21,620 nucleotides of DNA from contig CAZWZL010000042.1 of the NCBI GenBank assembly GCA_964638515.1, positions 1-21,620 on the forward strand, read 5' to 3'. The position numbers were made by a program, and so were the translations under genes. A model generated the notes under the pieces. That model was not told the DNA's origin, did no database searches, and saw only the letters and a list, made by a program, of their open reading frames with translations. The DNA is from CAYPGJ01 sp964638515. Its GTDB lineage: Bacteria > Planctomycetota > Phycisphaerae > Phycisphaerales > UBA1924. This document shows, one piece after another, positions 6,415 through 13,320 of this stretch (within the stretch, counting starts at the first letter, position 1; each line of letters starts with the position of its first letter).

Positions 6415-8034
6415 GTGCGCGCGAAGCGACTCATCATTGACCTCTCTCCCTCGCGGCTCGCGCTGGCCATCGTCCAGCGTTCCCGCATCGTGCGCGCTCA
6501 CGAGGAGCATCTCGATCCCGCGAGCTGGGACGCGGCGTGGACGGGCCGCCTCGAATCACTCGATGCGCCGCTCGCCTCCGCCCTTCGAGCGATCAAGGTG
6601 GATGGGCGGGCGCACGCGCAGCTGACATACCGCGCAGACTCTGTCGTCGCCGAGGTGTACTCCTCCCCCGCGCAACCACGGGCCGCCCTCGACGCCGCCC
6701 GCCTGGCGCTCGAAGCCGCGGCGCCGTTCCCGCTCGATGAGAACGCCAGCTCGCTTGTCCATCTCCACCGCGACGCGGACCCGGCCAACGCGCAGTCACA
6801 CATCCTCGCGCTGGCCGACTCCGCCGGGACCCTGCGCACCCTGACCGAATGGCTGAGTCGCGCCGGGCTGTCGCTGACGCGCGCCACGCCCAGCGTGGCC
6901 TACACCATCCATCACGCGCTCACCACCGTGCTCGAACAGCCGCGCGATCAAGCAGCGGCCCTGCTGCTCATGGCGGGGCACGAAGCCGTTTTCGTGGCCG
7001 CCTCGCCCGGGACGTCCACGCTCCACTTCGTCCGCCAGATTCCCGTGGGCTTCGAGTCTTTCCTGGCGCCGCTCACGCGCCCAATCGCTCGCCCGGCGCC
7101 GCAGCCGACGCTCCAGCTCACGCGCGAGCAGGCCGCGGACTACCTCCTCCGCACGGGGCTGCCGTCGCTCGACGCGGATCACGACGTTCAGACCACGCTC
7201 ACGTCGCGCGAAGCGCTCCCGCTCCTCCAGCCGGCGCTCCAGCGGCTCGCCGTGGAGATCAAGCAGTCTCTGCGTTTCGGCCTGAGCGACGCCGTCCGCC
7301 AGAGCGCCACGCTCGTGTTGGCCGGGCGCGCGATCAAGATTCCCAATCTGGAGCAACGCCTCGCCGATCTCACCGCCGCAACGACGCGATCGCTTCCCGC
7401 TAATAGCGCCACACTCGCCGGCGGGCTGACACGGACACTGACGTCGAACCTCAGCGTTCCGGGACTGGCTACGCCCGAAGCCGTCGCCAAGACCGCCTCC
7501 TCGCGGTTGGTCGCCGCGCTCTACGCCGGCTCCGCGGCGGCATCCCTCCTGCTCGTGGCCGACGCCGCCATGCTCAGCCGATCGGTCGACGCGGCGCGCC
7601 TGGCCATCGATGAGGCCGCGTCGCAGGTCTCCCCCCTCGACATCCCGGACGCCGCGCCGGAGGCGAGAGAAATGGCCTCAGCCATCATTCGCGCCGCGGA
7701 GGCCGTGGCCCAAAGCGACTCCGATCGCGCTGACTGGCCCGCACTGCTCGCGGACCTCTCCGTGCGCTTGCCGCCCTCGGTTCGCGTGCACTCCGTCGTT
7801 GCGACCTCCGACGATCTTGTCGCTGTTGTGGAAACGGTGATCGCGTCGGCCGACCCGGTGACTTCGCCGCTGCAGGACGCCATCGCCGCATTGCGCACGA
7901 GCCCGCTGATCCGCGCCGTCGATCTTGGCCCCACGGCGCGTGATTCGAGCTCCGGCACGCTTCGCGCCTCGCTTCGAGTTTCCATCTGGCCGGCGCCCCG
8001 CCAGCCGCTGGCCAGCGCGCCACACGCACCATGA
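6415..8034 (+). CDS. PilM-PilN fusion / GspL-like inner-membrane assembly protein
   Basis: A 539-residue bitopic protein. Residues 1-330 look like the actin-fold PilM/GspL cytoplasmic domain: the N-terminal strand RLIIDLSPSRLALAIV, and LRFGLSDAVRQSATLVLAGRAIKIPNLEQRL (287-317), which corresponds to the end of PilM. One membrane segment follows at about 366-385. The rest resembles the PilN ferredoxin-like periplasmic part (WPALLADLSVRLPPSVRVHSV from 441). In type IV pilus systems these are two proteins; here they are one, as in GspL. The usual glycine-rich phosphate loop (GxDxGS) is replaced by DLSPS, so ATP binding may be lost. The GTG at 6415 is preferred because the protein then begins right at the first actin-fold strand; a TTG at 6325 is the alternative. 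The stop shares ATGA with the next gene. Confidence 0.75.
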   Translation: MRAKRLIIDLSPSRLALAIVQRSRIVRAHEEHLDPASWDAAWTGRLESLDAPLASALRAIKVDGRAHAQLTYRADSVVAEVYSSPAQPRAALDAARLALEAAAPFPLDENASSLVHLHRDADPANAQSHILALADSAGTLRTLTEWLSRAGLSLTRATPSVAYTIHHALTTVLEQPRDQAAALLLMAGHEAVFVAASPGTSTLHFVRQIPVGFESFLAPLTRPIARPAPQPTLQLTREQAADYLLRTGLPSLDADHDVQTTLTSREALPLLQPALQRLAVEIKQSLRFGLSDAVRQSATLVLAGRAIKIPNLEQRLADLTAATTRSLPANSATLAGGLTRTLTSNLSVPGLATPEAVAKTASSRLVAALYAGSAAASLLLVADAAMLSRSVDAARLAIDEAASQVSPLDIPDAAPEAREMASAIIRAAEAVAQSDSDRADWPALLADLSVRLPPSVRVHSVVATSDDLVAVVETVIASADPVTSPLQDAIAALRTSPLIRAVDLGPTARDSSSGTLRASLRVSIWPAPRQPLASAPHAP

Positions 8035-8594
8035 CCACTCCCACAGCCAGATTCCGCTCGCTCCTCACGCACGCCGCGCTGGCCGCTGCGCCGATCGCCG
8101 GGGTCACGTTCCTGCTCAACGCCCCGCTCCGGCAGGAATACGCCGACGCGCAAGCGCGACTGTCCTTGTTGCGATTCGCCATCGACAACGCCGACCCCGA
8201 CGCGCTGCCCACGGCAACGCTCGCGGACATGATCCGTTCGCTCGGCGCCAACGCGGAATCCTCGCCCACGATCTACGACGCGATCACCGCGGCCGCGAGC
8301 CGCAATGCCGTGCGCGTCGATGCCATCTCGCCCTCCACGCCGCCTGCGCAGGACGAAGAGGACGCCGTGCCCCACGAGACCTACGCGTTCTCGATCGTTG
8401 CCTTCGGCACGTTTGAGAATCTGCTGCCGTTCATCGCGGAGCTGGAGCGCGAGTGCGGGTTCACGTCCATCAGGGAAGTGCAGATCGAGCCCGCGCGCTC
8501 TGCGGCCCCGGGCATGCTCCAGGCGTCCATCGAGACGGTGCACGTGCGATACACGCTCTCCGTCGGATCGCGGGCCGAGGAGGATGGGCAATGA
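8031..8594 (+). CDS. PilO/GspM-like inner-membrane assembly protein
   Basis: A 187-residue protein with a short cytoplasmic N-terminus, one membrane segment (about 12-30), a short helical stretch (LRQEYADAQARLSLL) and a ferredoxin-like periplasmic domain. The segment YAFSIVAFGTFENLLPFIAELERECGFTSIREVQIEP (about 121-157) matches the PilO pattern, where a strand leads into a 'F..LL.FI..LE' helix. It would pair with the PilN-like half of the upstream protein to form the inner-membrane alignment complex. ATGA overlaps at both ends support one translational unit. The label is from topology, this motif and gene order, since PilO proteins diverge strongly. Confidence 0.7.
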   Translation: MTTPTARFRSLLTHAALAAAPIAGVTFLLNAPLRQEYADAQARLSLLRFAIDNADPDALPTATLADMIRSLGANAESSPTIYDAITAAASRNAVRVDAISPSTPPAQDEEDAVPHETYAFSIVAFGTFENLLPFIAELERECGFTSIREVQIEPARSAAPGMLQASIETVHVRYTLSVGSRAEEDGQ

Positions 8595-9121
8595 GCATTC
8601 TCGACAAGTGCCGTTCGCCGCGCCTGGCCGCGATGCTCGCGCCCATTCTGCTTCTGGCCATCCTGCGCCTGGCAACGCCCGCCGAAGCGCCGGCGTCCGA
8701 GTTCAATCCGGAATCGGGCGCCTCACTCAATCCCGCCAAGCTCGCCGAAACGCTGCATCCGCGCGCCCTTGCGGCCGGGGCGTACGCGCGCCTGGCCCTT
8801 CAGCAGCCTCTTGGCCCCTCTCCCTTCGCGATGCCGGCTTCCGCCACAGCCACCGCGCCCGAGTCGTCGGCGCCGGAGGCCGCGCCGATTCCCGAATTCA
8901 TCGACCCGCAGCCATCGCTCTTCGCGCTCACCTCGGTGATGGCGTCGAACGCCGGCGCGGTGATCGTGCTCAACGGCCGCCTGTTCCGCCTGAACGACAC
9001 CCCGGCCCCGGGATGGACCATCACGCACATCGATCCCGCCGCCCGCACCGCGACCCTTGATCACGAGGCGGGCCGCAGGCTGACGCTCACGCTCACCAAG
9101 CCGATGGCGACGCCGCGCTGA
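8591..9121 (+). CDS. PilP/GspC-like periplasmic connector
   Basis: A 176-residue protein starting at ATG 8591, with ATGA shared with the previous stop. It has an N-terminal hydrophobic anchor (about 14-28, AAMLAPILLLAILRL), a Pro/Ala-rich linker (about 70-105) and a C-terminal beta domain: FALTSVMASNAGAVIVLNGR, then LNDTPAPGWTITHIDPAARTATLDH. This 'xVxGxxxxxGdxxxgxxvxxIdxxxVxL' pattern is the homology region shared by GspC and PilP, which contacts the secretin N0 domain. The lack of a secretin gene here is therefore notable. The label is moderate because only the fold pattern is conserved. The last gene of the cluster; a small inverted repeat overlaps its stop codon. Confidence 0.62.
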   Translation: MSILDKCRSPRLAAMLAPILLLAILRLATPAEAPASEFNPESGASLNPAKLAETLHPRALAAGAYARLALQQPLGPSPFAMPASATATAPESSAPEAAPIPEFIDPQPSLFALTSVMASNAGAVIVLNGRLFRLNDTPAPGWTITHIDPAARTATLDHEAGRRLTLTLTKPMATPR

Positions 9122-9131
9122 AATCTCAGCG
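9116..9131 (+). promoter_or_regulatory. Inverted repeat over the stop codon of the PilP/GspC-like gene
   Basis: Perfect 6-bp inverted repeat CGCTGA (9116-9121) and TCAGCG (9126-9131) with an AATC loop. It includes the stop codon and lies just before the TATCCT box of the dipeptidase gene. There is no T-tract. It could be a weak 3' hairpin of the secretion mRNA or an operator; neither can be shown here. Confidence 0.3.
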
Positions 9132-9137
9132 GGGACG

Positions 9138-9143
9138 TATCCT
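9138..9143 (+). promoter_or_regulatory. Candidate -10 box (TATCCT) for the M19 dipeptidase gene
   Basis: TATCCT lies six bases before the ATG at 9150, so transcription would start at or next to the start codon. There is no ribosome binding site between them, which fits a leaderless mRNA. No good -35 was found at the usual distance, so this is tentative. Confidence 0.35.
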
Positions 9144-9149
9144 CGCGCC

Positions 9150-10283
9150 ATGACGGCGCGAGACCTCTGGTTCGACGCTCATCTGGATCTGGCCTACCTC
9201 GCGGTCAACGCGCGCGACATGACCGCGCCGCTCGATCCCGAGATGCCTCCACACCCCCCGGCCGCCGTCACGCTTCCTTCCCTTCGCGAGGCCGGCTGCG
9301 CCGCCGTGCTCGCCACCATCTTCACCGCGCCCGACATGCCCGCCGCCGGCGGATACCCCGCGGGCGACGCCGAGCGCGCCCATCGCGCGGCCCGCGCCCA
9401 GCTCGAGGCCTACCTCACATGGCGCGATCGATCCCTGATGGCGCTCGACCTTCCCGGCGCGCTTCGACCGGACCCCCACGTCGGCGAGATTCGAGGCGGC
9501 ATGGGAGTGACCGAGCTGGTGGGCCCGACTCCCTCCGCGCAGCTCGCGCGGCTTGCTCGAGACAGGCGCATGCACGCGGGCCTTCTCATGGAGAACGCCG
9601 ACCCCATCCGCTCGCCCGATGATCTACCGTTCTGGAAAGACCACGGGCTCGCGGCCGTGTCGCTCGCGTGGGCCAGGCCGTCGCGCTACGCCGGCGGCAA
9701 TTCCACGACGCTGGGGCTCACGCCGCAGGGGCGCGAACTCGTAGCCGAGCTCGATCGACTCCACATCACTCACGATGTCTCGCACCTGTCCGATGCCTCG
9801 CTGGACGAGCTCCTCACGCTGACAGCGCGACCGATCATCGCCTCGCACTCCAACTGTCGAGCGTTGTTGCCTCCGTCTACGGACGGCTCACCCAACCAAC
9901 GCCATCTGACGGACGACGCCATCCGGGAGATCGCGCGACGAAACGGCGTCATCGGGGTCAATCTCTTCGCCACGTTTCTCGTCCGAGGCCCCGGCGATGC
10001 AGCCACCGTGGAGCGCGTGCTCGAGCACATCGAGCACATCTGCCTTGTGACGGGCTCGGCTCGTCATGTCGGGCTGGGCTCCGACATCGACGGCGGATTC
10101 TCCGCGTCGCAGCTCCCCGAGGGCATCCGATCGCACGCTGACCTCCGCTTGATCGCAACGGCCCTGCGCGAGCGAGGGTGGAACGACGACGATGTCGCCG
10201 GATTCACGCACGCCAATTGGACCCGGTTCTTCCGCGACGCGGCCGGCGCGGCGCCGCGCCCCGCGCGCGCGGCGGCAACGTGA
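9150..10283 (+). CDS. Membrane dipeptidase (renal dipeptidase family, peptidase M19)
   Basis: A 377-residue TIM-barrel zinc dipeptidase. Family landmarks are in order: HxD near the start (H11, D13 in FDAHLDLAY); the bridging glutamate in LLMENADPI; DVSHLSD, with a metal-binding His; IIASHSNCRAL, with a second His; and GLGSDIDGGF, with the conserved Asp. These make up the binuclear zinc site that cleaves dipeptides, including D-amino-acid-containing ones, and some beta-lactam-like bonds. No signal peptide is seen, so it is probably cytoplasmic. Some relatives have other substrates. The ATG at 9150 has no ribosome binding site and may be leaderless. The gene ends six bases from the convergent M48 protease gene, with no room for a terminator between them. 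Confidence 0.92.
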   Translation: MTARDLWFDAHLDLAYLAVNARDMTAPLDPEMPPHPPAAVTLPSLREAGCAAVLATIFTAPDMPAAGGYPAGDAERAHRAARAQLEAYLTWRDRSLMALDLPGALRPDPHVGEIRGGMGVTELVGPTPSAQLARLARDRRMHAGLLMENADPIRSPDDLPFWKDHGLAAVSLAWARPSRYAGGNSTTLGLTPQGRELVAELDRLHITHDVSHLSDASLDELLTLTARPIIASHSNCRALLPPSTDGSPNQRHLTDDAIREIARRNGVIGVNLFATFLVRGPGDAATVERVLEHIEHICLVTGSARHVGLGSDIDGGFSASQLPEGIRSHADLRLIATALRERGWNDDDVAGFTHANWTRFFRDAAGAAPRPARAAAT

Positions 10284-10289
10284 TCGACG

Positions 10290-11144
10290 CTACTTCTTCC
10301 CGGTCTTCCGCAGCATCCGATCCGCGTACTCCCGCTCTCCCGTTCGCGCCGCAGGGTCGTTGGCCATGCCAGCGTACGCTCCCGCCACCGCGTCGCGCGC
10401 CCAACGCAGCCGACGCTCCGGGTCCGGGTGCGTGCTCAGCATTTCCCATTGCCGGTCCGTGCCCCTGGTCGCCTCGGTCATCACTTCCATGAGCGAAACC
10501 ATGCCGTGGGGCGAGTATCCGGCGCGCGTCATATAGCGCATGCCCAGCGCGTCCGACTGGCTCTCTTCATCCCGACCGAACTTCAGCAGAAAGCCGGTGC
10601 CCACTCCCCCGAGCACCATGGAGCTGAGCGCAGCCGTGTCGTTGTCCGACGCGGCTCCTACCGCCACCGACGCGCCGACGACGAGCCCCTGCGTGATCAT
10701 CGCGCTCGAAACGCGCTTGTCCGCATGCTCCGCCGTCACGTGTCCCACCTCGTGCCCCAGCACCGCGGCCATCGCGGCCTCGTTGGGCAACCGGCTGGCC
10801 AAACCCTTCGACAGGAACACCTTGCCGCCCGGCAACGCAAACGCGTTGATCACGTCCGAGTCCAGCAAGGTGAACTCCCAGGGAAGCGTTCGATAGTCGC
10901 CCTCCGTCTGCGCCACGAGCTTCATGCCGACCTCACGCACGTACGCCTGCACGTCCGCGTCCGCGAACGCGCCGCCGTATTCCTGCGTCAGCGGCCCCTT
11001 GGCCTGCTCGCCGAGCGAGACTTCCTCGTCTCGGCTCAGAAAGTTCAGTTGCTTCTGGCCCGTGGCCTCGTTCCGCACGCATCCACCCAGGATCCACGTG
11101 CCGCCCAAGGCCGCCATCAACACTCGTGTCCATCCGCTCGTCAT
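10290..11144 (-). CDS. M48-family zinc metalloprotease, lipoprotein
   Basis: A 284-residue exported protease of the LoiP/BepA-like M48 type. The start at 11144 is chosen because GGAGGG lies eight bases upstream on the minus strand and because it gives a clean lipoprotein signal ending LGG|C22. The catalytic motif is HEVGH (H131, E132, H135), with the third zinc ligand in ESQSD (E194, the family ExxxD). The upstream strand WEFTLLDSDVINAFALPGGKVFLSKGL and the STHPDPERR segment near the end are typical of the family. Such proteases act in the periplasm on misfolded outer-membrane or envelope proteins. An upstream in-frame ATG at 11195 would add 17 Arg-rich residues that spoil the signal peptide. 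Divergent from the ubiE-like gene across a short spacer. Confidence 0.93.
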   Translation of the reverse strand: MTSGWTRVLMAALGGTWILGGCVRNEATGQKQLNFLSRDEEVSLGEQAKGPLTQEYGGAFADADVQAYVREVGMKLVAQTEGDYRTLPWEFTLLDSDVINAFALPGGKVFLSKGLASRLPNEAAMAAVLGHEVGHVTAEHADKRVSSAMITQGLVVGASVAVGAASDNDTAALSSMVLGGVGTGFLLKFGRDEESQSDALGMRYMTRAGYSPHGMVSLMEVMTEATRGTDRQWEMLSTHPDPERRLRWARDAVAGAYAGMANDPAARTGEREYADRMLRKTGKK

Positions 11145-11213
11145 CTTTCGATCCCTCCGACCGAAGCCTCTCACCGGTCTCCACCGACGCATCATCGCTC
11201 CCTGCGCCGCCGC

Positions 11214-11219
11214 AGTCTA
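11214..11219 (-). promoter_or_regulatory. Candidate -10 box (TAGACT) for the M48 protease gene
   Basis: On the minus strand the spacer reads GGTAGACT, giving a TAGACT hexamer about 70 bases before the protease start. The same GTAGACT string precedes the ECF sigma factor gene at 18290-18296. No clear -35 was seen. It lies back to back with the candidate box for the divergent gene. Confidence 0.35.
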
Positions 11220-11221
11220 CC

Positions 11222-11227
11222 TACGAT
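11222..11227 (+). promoter_or_regulatory. Candidate -10 box (TACGAT) for the ubiE-like gene
   Basis: TACGAT matches four of six TATAAT positions and lies seven bases before the ATG at 11235, with no ribosome binding site between. It would give a leaderless mRNA. It also overlaps the alternative start ATG at 11226, which is one reason to prefer 11235. Confidence 0.3.
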
Positions 11228-11234
11228 GGCCCCC

Positions 11235-12038
11235 ATGTCCGCCACGGATTCAACGCGTTCCGACGCCCGACCGGCAACGCAGGTTCCCGCCTGGTCCGCG
11301 CGTGACCTCCACGACAATCCCCACCAGGCCGAGGACAAGCCGCAGCGCGTCCAGCGGATGTTCGCGGCCATTGCCCGATCCTACGACCTGAACAACACGC
11401 TCCATTCCTTCGGGCGCGACCGGGCCTGGCGCCGTCGCGCCGTTCAGCTCGCCGGACTTCGTGGCGGGGAGCGCGTGCTCGACATCGCCTGCGGCACGGG
11501 CGAGCTCTCCCGCGCATTCGCCGCGGCCAAGCCGGCGCCGAAATCCGTCGTCGGCGCGGACTACACGCCCGAGATGCTCGACATCGCCAGGGCCAAGCCG
11601 CCGCTTCCGTCGCCGGCAGCAGGCATCCGCTACGAGCCGGCTGATGCTACGGCGCTGCCCTACGACGACGCCGCGTTCGATGTTGTCTCCATCGCCTTCG
11701 GCATCCGCAACGTGTCCGACCCCGCGAAGGCGGCTCGGGAATTCCGGCGAGTTCTGGCGCCCGCGGGACGGCTGATCATTCTTGAGTTTGCCCGCCCGAG
11801 CTCGCGCATCATCGCAACGCTCAATGACGTGTACACGCGTCACGTGATGCCCTGCACGGCCTCGCTCATCGCGCGGGATCGCTCCGGCGCGTATTCGTAT
11901 CTGCCCCGATCCGTGGCCACGTTCCTCGACCCCGATCAGATGGAGCGCATGCTGTTCGCGGCGGGTTTCGAGGGGGTGCAACGCCGGCCGCTGACCTTCG
12001 GCGTTTGCGTGGCCTACCGGGCCGATACGTCCACATAA
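11235..12038 (+). CDS. ubiE: Demethylmenaquinone/ubiquinone C-methyltransferase (UbiE/MenG)
   Basis: A 267-residue class I SAM methyltransferase of quinone biosynthesis. The UbiE signature YDLNNTLHSFGRDRAWRR is at 50-67, the SAM-binding motif VLDIACGTGELS at 81-92, the acidic ribose-binding segment GADYTPEML at 107-115, and the second signature GIRNVSDPAKAAREFRRVLAPAGRLIILEF at 156-185. It performs the last C-methylation of menaquinone (and of ubiquinone where that is made). Menaquinone is more likely here if the host is a planctomycete, so menG is the alternative symbol. A second in-frame ATG at 11226 would add three residues; neither start has a ribosome binding site. The C-terminus has the usual GFEGVQRRPLTFGVCVAY ending. 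An imperfect hairpin follows. Confidence 0.93.
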   Translation: MSATDSTRSDARPATQVPAWSARDLHDNPHQAEDKPQRVQRMFAAIARSYDLNNTLHSFGRDRAWRRRAVQLAGLRGGERVLDIACGTGELSRAFAAAKPAPKSVVGADYTPEMLDIARAKPPLPSPAAGIRYEPADATALPYDDAAFDVVSIAFGIRNVSDPAKAAREFRRVLAPAGRLIILEFARPSSRIIATLNDVYTRHVMPCTASLIARDRSGAYSYLPRSVATFLDPDQMERMLFAAGFEGVQRRPLTFGVCVAYRADTST

Positions 12039-12060
12039 CACGCCCTGAAAGCCGTTATCG

Positions 12061-12105
12061 GACGAGAAAAGCCCCAAAAAACGACCCTCCGGGGCCATTC
12101 TCGTC
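12061..12105 (+). terminator. Imperfect hairpin after the ubiE-like gene
   Basis: GACGAGAA (12061-12068) pairs with TTCTCGTC (12098-12105), and inside it GCCCC (12071-12075) pairs with GGGGC (12091-12095) across a 2x2 internal loop. That makes 13 base pairs around a 15-base loop. It starts 22 bases after the stop. No T-tract follows, so it may act with Rho or protect the 3' end rather than terminate alone. Confidence 0.45.
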
Positions 12106-12250
12106 ATTCGTGGCCGGCGCGCGGACGGAGGTCCGATCCCCATCCTCGCAAGGGAGGCATGCCTCCAACGCCGACTGGAACGTCGGCGGACCCAGAACCG
12201 GCCAGCAGGCCCGGCGGAGCACAGGCCTGGGGCGCCACGGAGCCCCTCAG

Positions 12251-12946
12251 GTGATCACGGAATCTCACATCGATCGGTTCATTGAGTCCCTCCTCGCGGG
12301 GGACCGCCCGGCCTCGAGAGCGATGATCGACGACCTCCTGTCCCGGGGCGCGACGCCCGAGCAGGTCGTCTCGGAGCTCTGCTGGCCCGCGTACGAGAAC
12401 GTCGAGCGCTCGTTCCGACAGGACAAGCTCACCCGCCTCGTCCACCACCTCGCGACGCGACTGCTTCGCGTGCTGGTGGACCAGACGGCCGCGAGATTCA
12501 CGCGATTGTCGACCAACGGACGCTCGATCTTCGCGTTCTGCGGGCCGACGGACTCGGACGAATTGGCCGCTCAAATGGCCGTGGATCTGCTGGAAGCGCA
12601 CGGGTTTGAGATCTCGTTCGCCGGCGGCGGCATCGCGTCGGACGAGATTCTCGCGCAGGTGCAGGCCAATCAGCCGGACGTGCTGCTGCTGTTCGCCTCG
12701 GCGCCGTCGGACCTGCCGGTGATCCGCGAGATGATCGACACGATGCACGAGATCGGCGCGTGTCGCCGGACGCAGATCGTGGTCGGCGGCGGCGTGTTCA
12801 ACCGTGCGGACGGGCTTGCAGAGGAGATCGGGGCGGACCTTTGGGCGAGCGACCCGATGGAGCTGGTCGAGACGATTCTCGACGAGCCGGGACGGCGGGC
12901 CGCGGCGTCGCAGCGGACGGTGGGCAAGAAGCGCCGGGCGGCCTGA
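12251..12946 (+). CDS. Cobalamin-binding-fold protein with B12-binding cap domain, lacking the cobalt-ligand His
   Basis: A 231-residue cytoplasmic protein. GTG at 12251 is chosen because GGAG (12239-12242) lies eight bases upstream and the domain begins just after. Residues 1-80 resemble the helical cap (B12-binding-2) domain: FIESLLAGDRPASRAMIDDLL, then a WPAYENVERSF helix. Residues 92-215 resemble the Rossmann-type B12-binding domain: GFEISFAGGGIASDEIL, QPDVLLLFAS and VVGGGVFNRADGLAEEIGADLWASDPMELVETIL. The DxHxxG motif that supplies the lower cobalt ligand is replaced by GPTDSDELAAQM (98-109), with no His. It could bind cobalamin another way, bind another ligand, or be a regulator of the AerR/antirepressor kind. 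No enzyme or DNA-binding domain is attached; only a basic GKKRR tail is seen. The GC skew of the strand switches inside this gene. Confidence 0.75.
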   Translation: MITESHIDRFIESLLAGDRPASRAMIDDLLSRGATPEQVVSELCWPAYENVERSFRQDKLTRLVHHLATRLLRVLVDQTAARFTRLSTNGRSIFAFCGPTDSDELAAQMAVDLLEAHGFEISFAGGGIASDEILAQVQANQPDVLLLFASAPSDLPVIREMIDTMHEIGACRRTQIVVGGGVFNRADGLAEEIGADLWASDPMELVETILDEPGRRAAASQRTVGKKRRAA

Positions 12947-12975
12947 ATCCCCGGAAAAGGGCGGACGGATCAGCA

Positions 12976-13008
12976 GGGGCGGTGCGCATCGGCGCGCCGC
13001 CTCTTTTT
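12976..13008 (+). terminator. Intrinsic terminator of the B12-binding-fold gene
   Basis: GGCGGTGCGC (12978-12987) pairs with GCGCGCCGCC (12992-13001) through ten base pairs including one G-U, with a four-base loop ATCG. The run TCTTTTT follows at 13002-13008. It lies 30 bases after the stop. This is a textbook Rho-independent terminator. Confidence 0.88.
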
Positions 13009-13250
13009 CGTGGGTGGTGTTGGATCGACGCACGCCGCGCGCGCCGGGGCGACTGTTGTGGGCCGGGCGCGCACGGGGCGTGTGGGTCGGGAGACCCAAG
13101 ATGTTCGCCGCGGGCGTGCACGTGCGGGGCGGCGCGCGCACGGATGGCGTGATGGGGCGCACGGTGCGCGCGCGGGGCGTTGGTGCAGCGAAGCGTGTAG
13201 TGCGAGCGCGAGCCACGGCGTGCGCACGCGGCGAGGTGCGGAGTCGGCGC
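13009..13250. other. Gene-free spacer between convergent terminators
   Basis: The 374 bases between the two convergent genes hold one terminator for each strand and, between them, about 240 bases very rich in CpG and alternating purine-pyrimidine runs (GCGCGCGC, GTGCACGTGC, GGTGCGCGCGCGG). A small hairpin GGGTC-ggga-GACCC lies in it. Open frames here have no family features and no ribosome binding sites. No RNA gene was recognised. Confidence 0.6.
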
Positions 13251-13287
13251 GAAGAAAGATCCCGGCGTCGCTGGGCAGCGCGCCGGG
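13251..13287 (-). terminator. Intrinsic terminator of the dockerin-like secreted protein gene
   Basis: CCCGGCG (13261-13267) pairs with CGCCGGG (13281-13287), extended inward by CGCT/AGCG after one bulged base, which makes an 11-bp stem. On the minus strand the stem is followed by ATCTTTCTTC (13251-13260), a T-rich tail. It lies about 33 bases past the stop codon. Confidence 0.75.
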
Positions 13288-13320
13288 ACCGGAGTGCATG
13301 CGGGACCGCGCCGGGTTGTC

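Noticed and set aside
7521..8675. 384-residue open frame on the minus strand
   Set aside because: Opposite the PilM-PilN-like and PilO-like genes, whose overlaps and motifs are coherent.
12039..13320. DnaA boxes near the GC-skew switch
   Set aside because: Only a TTATC (12054-12058) was seen, not followed by CACA; no cluster of TTATNCACA-like sites and no AT-rich unwinding region were found, so no origin is annotated as a feature.
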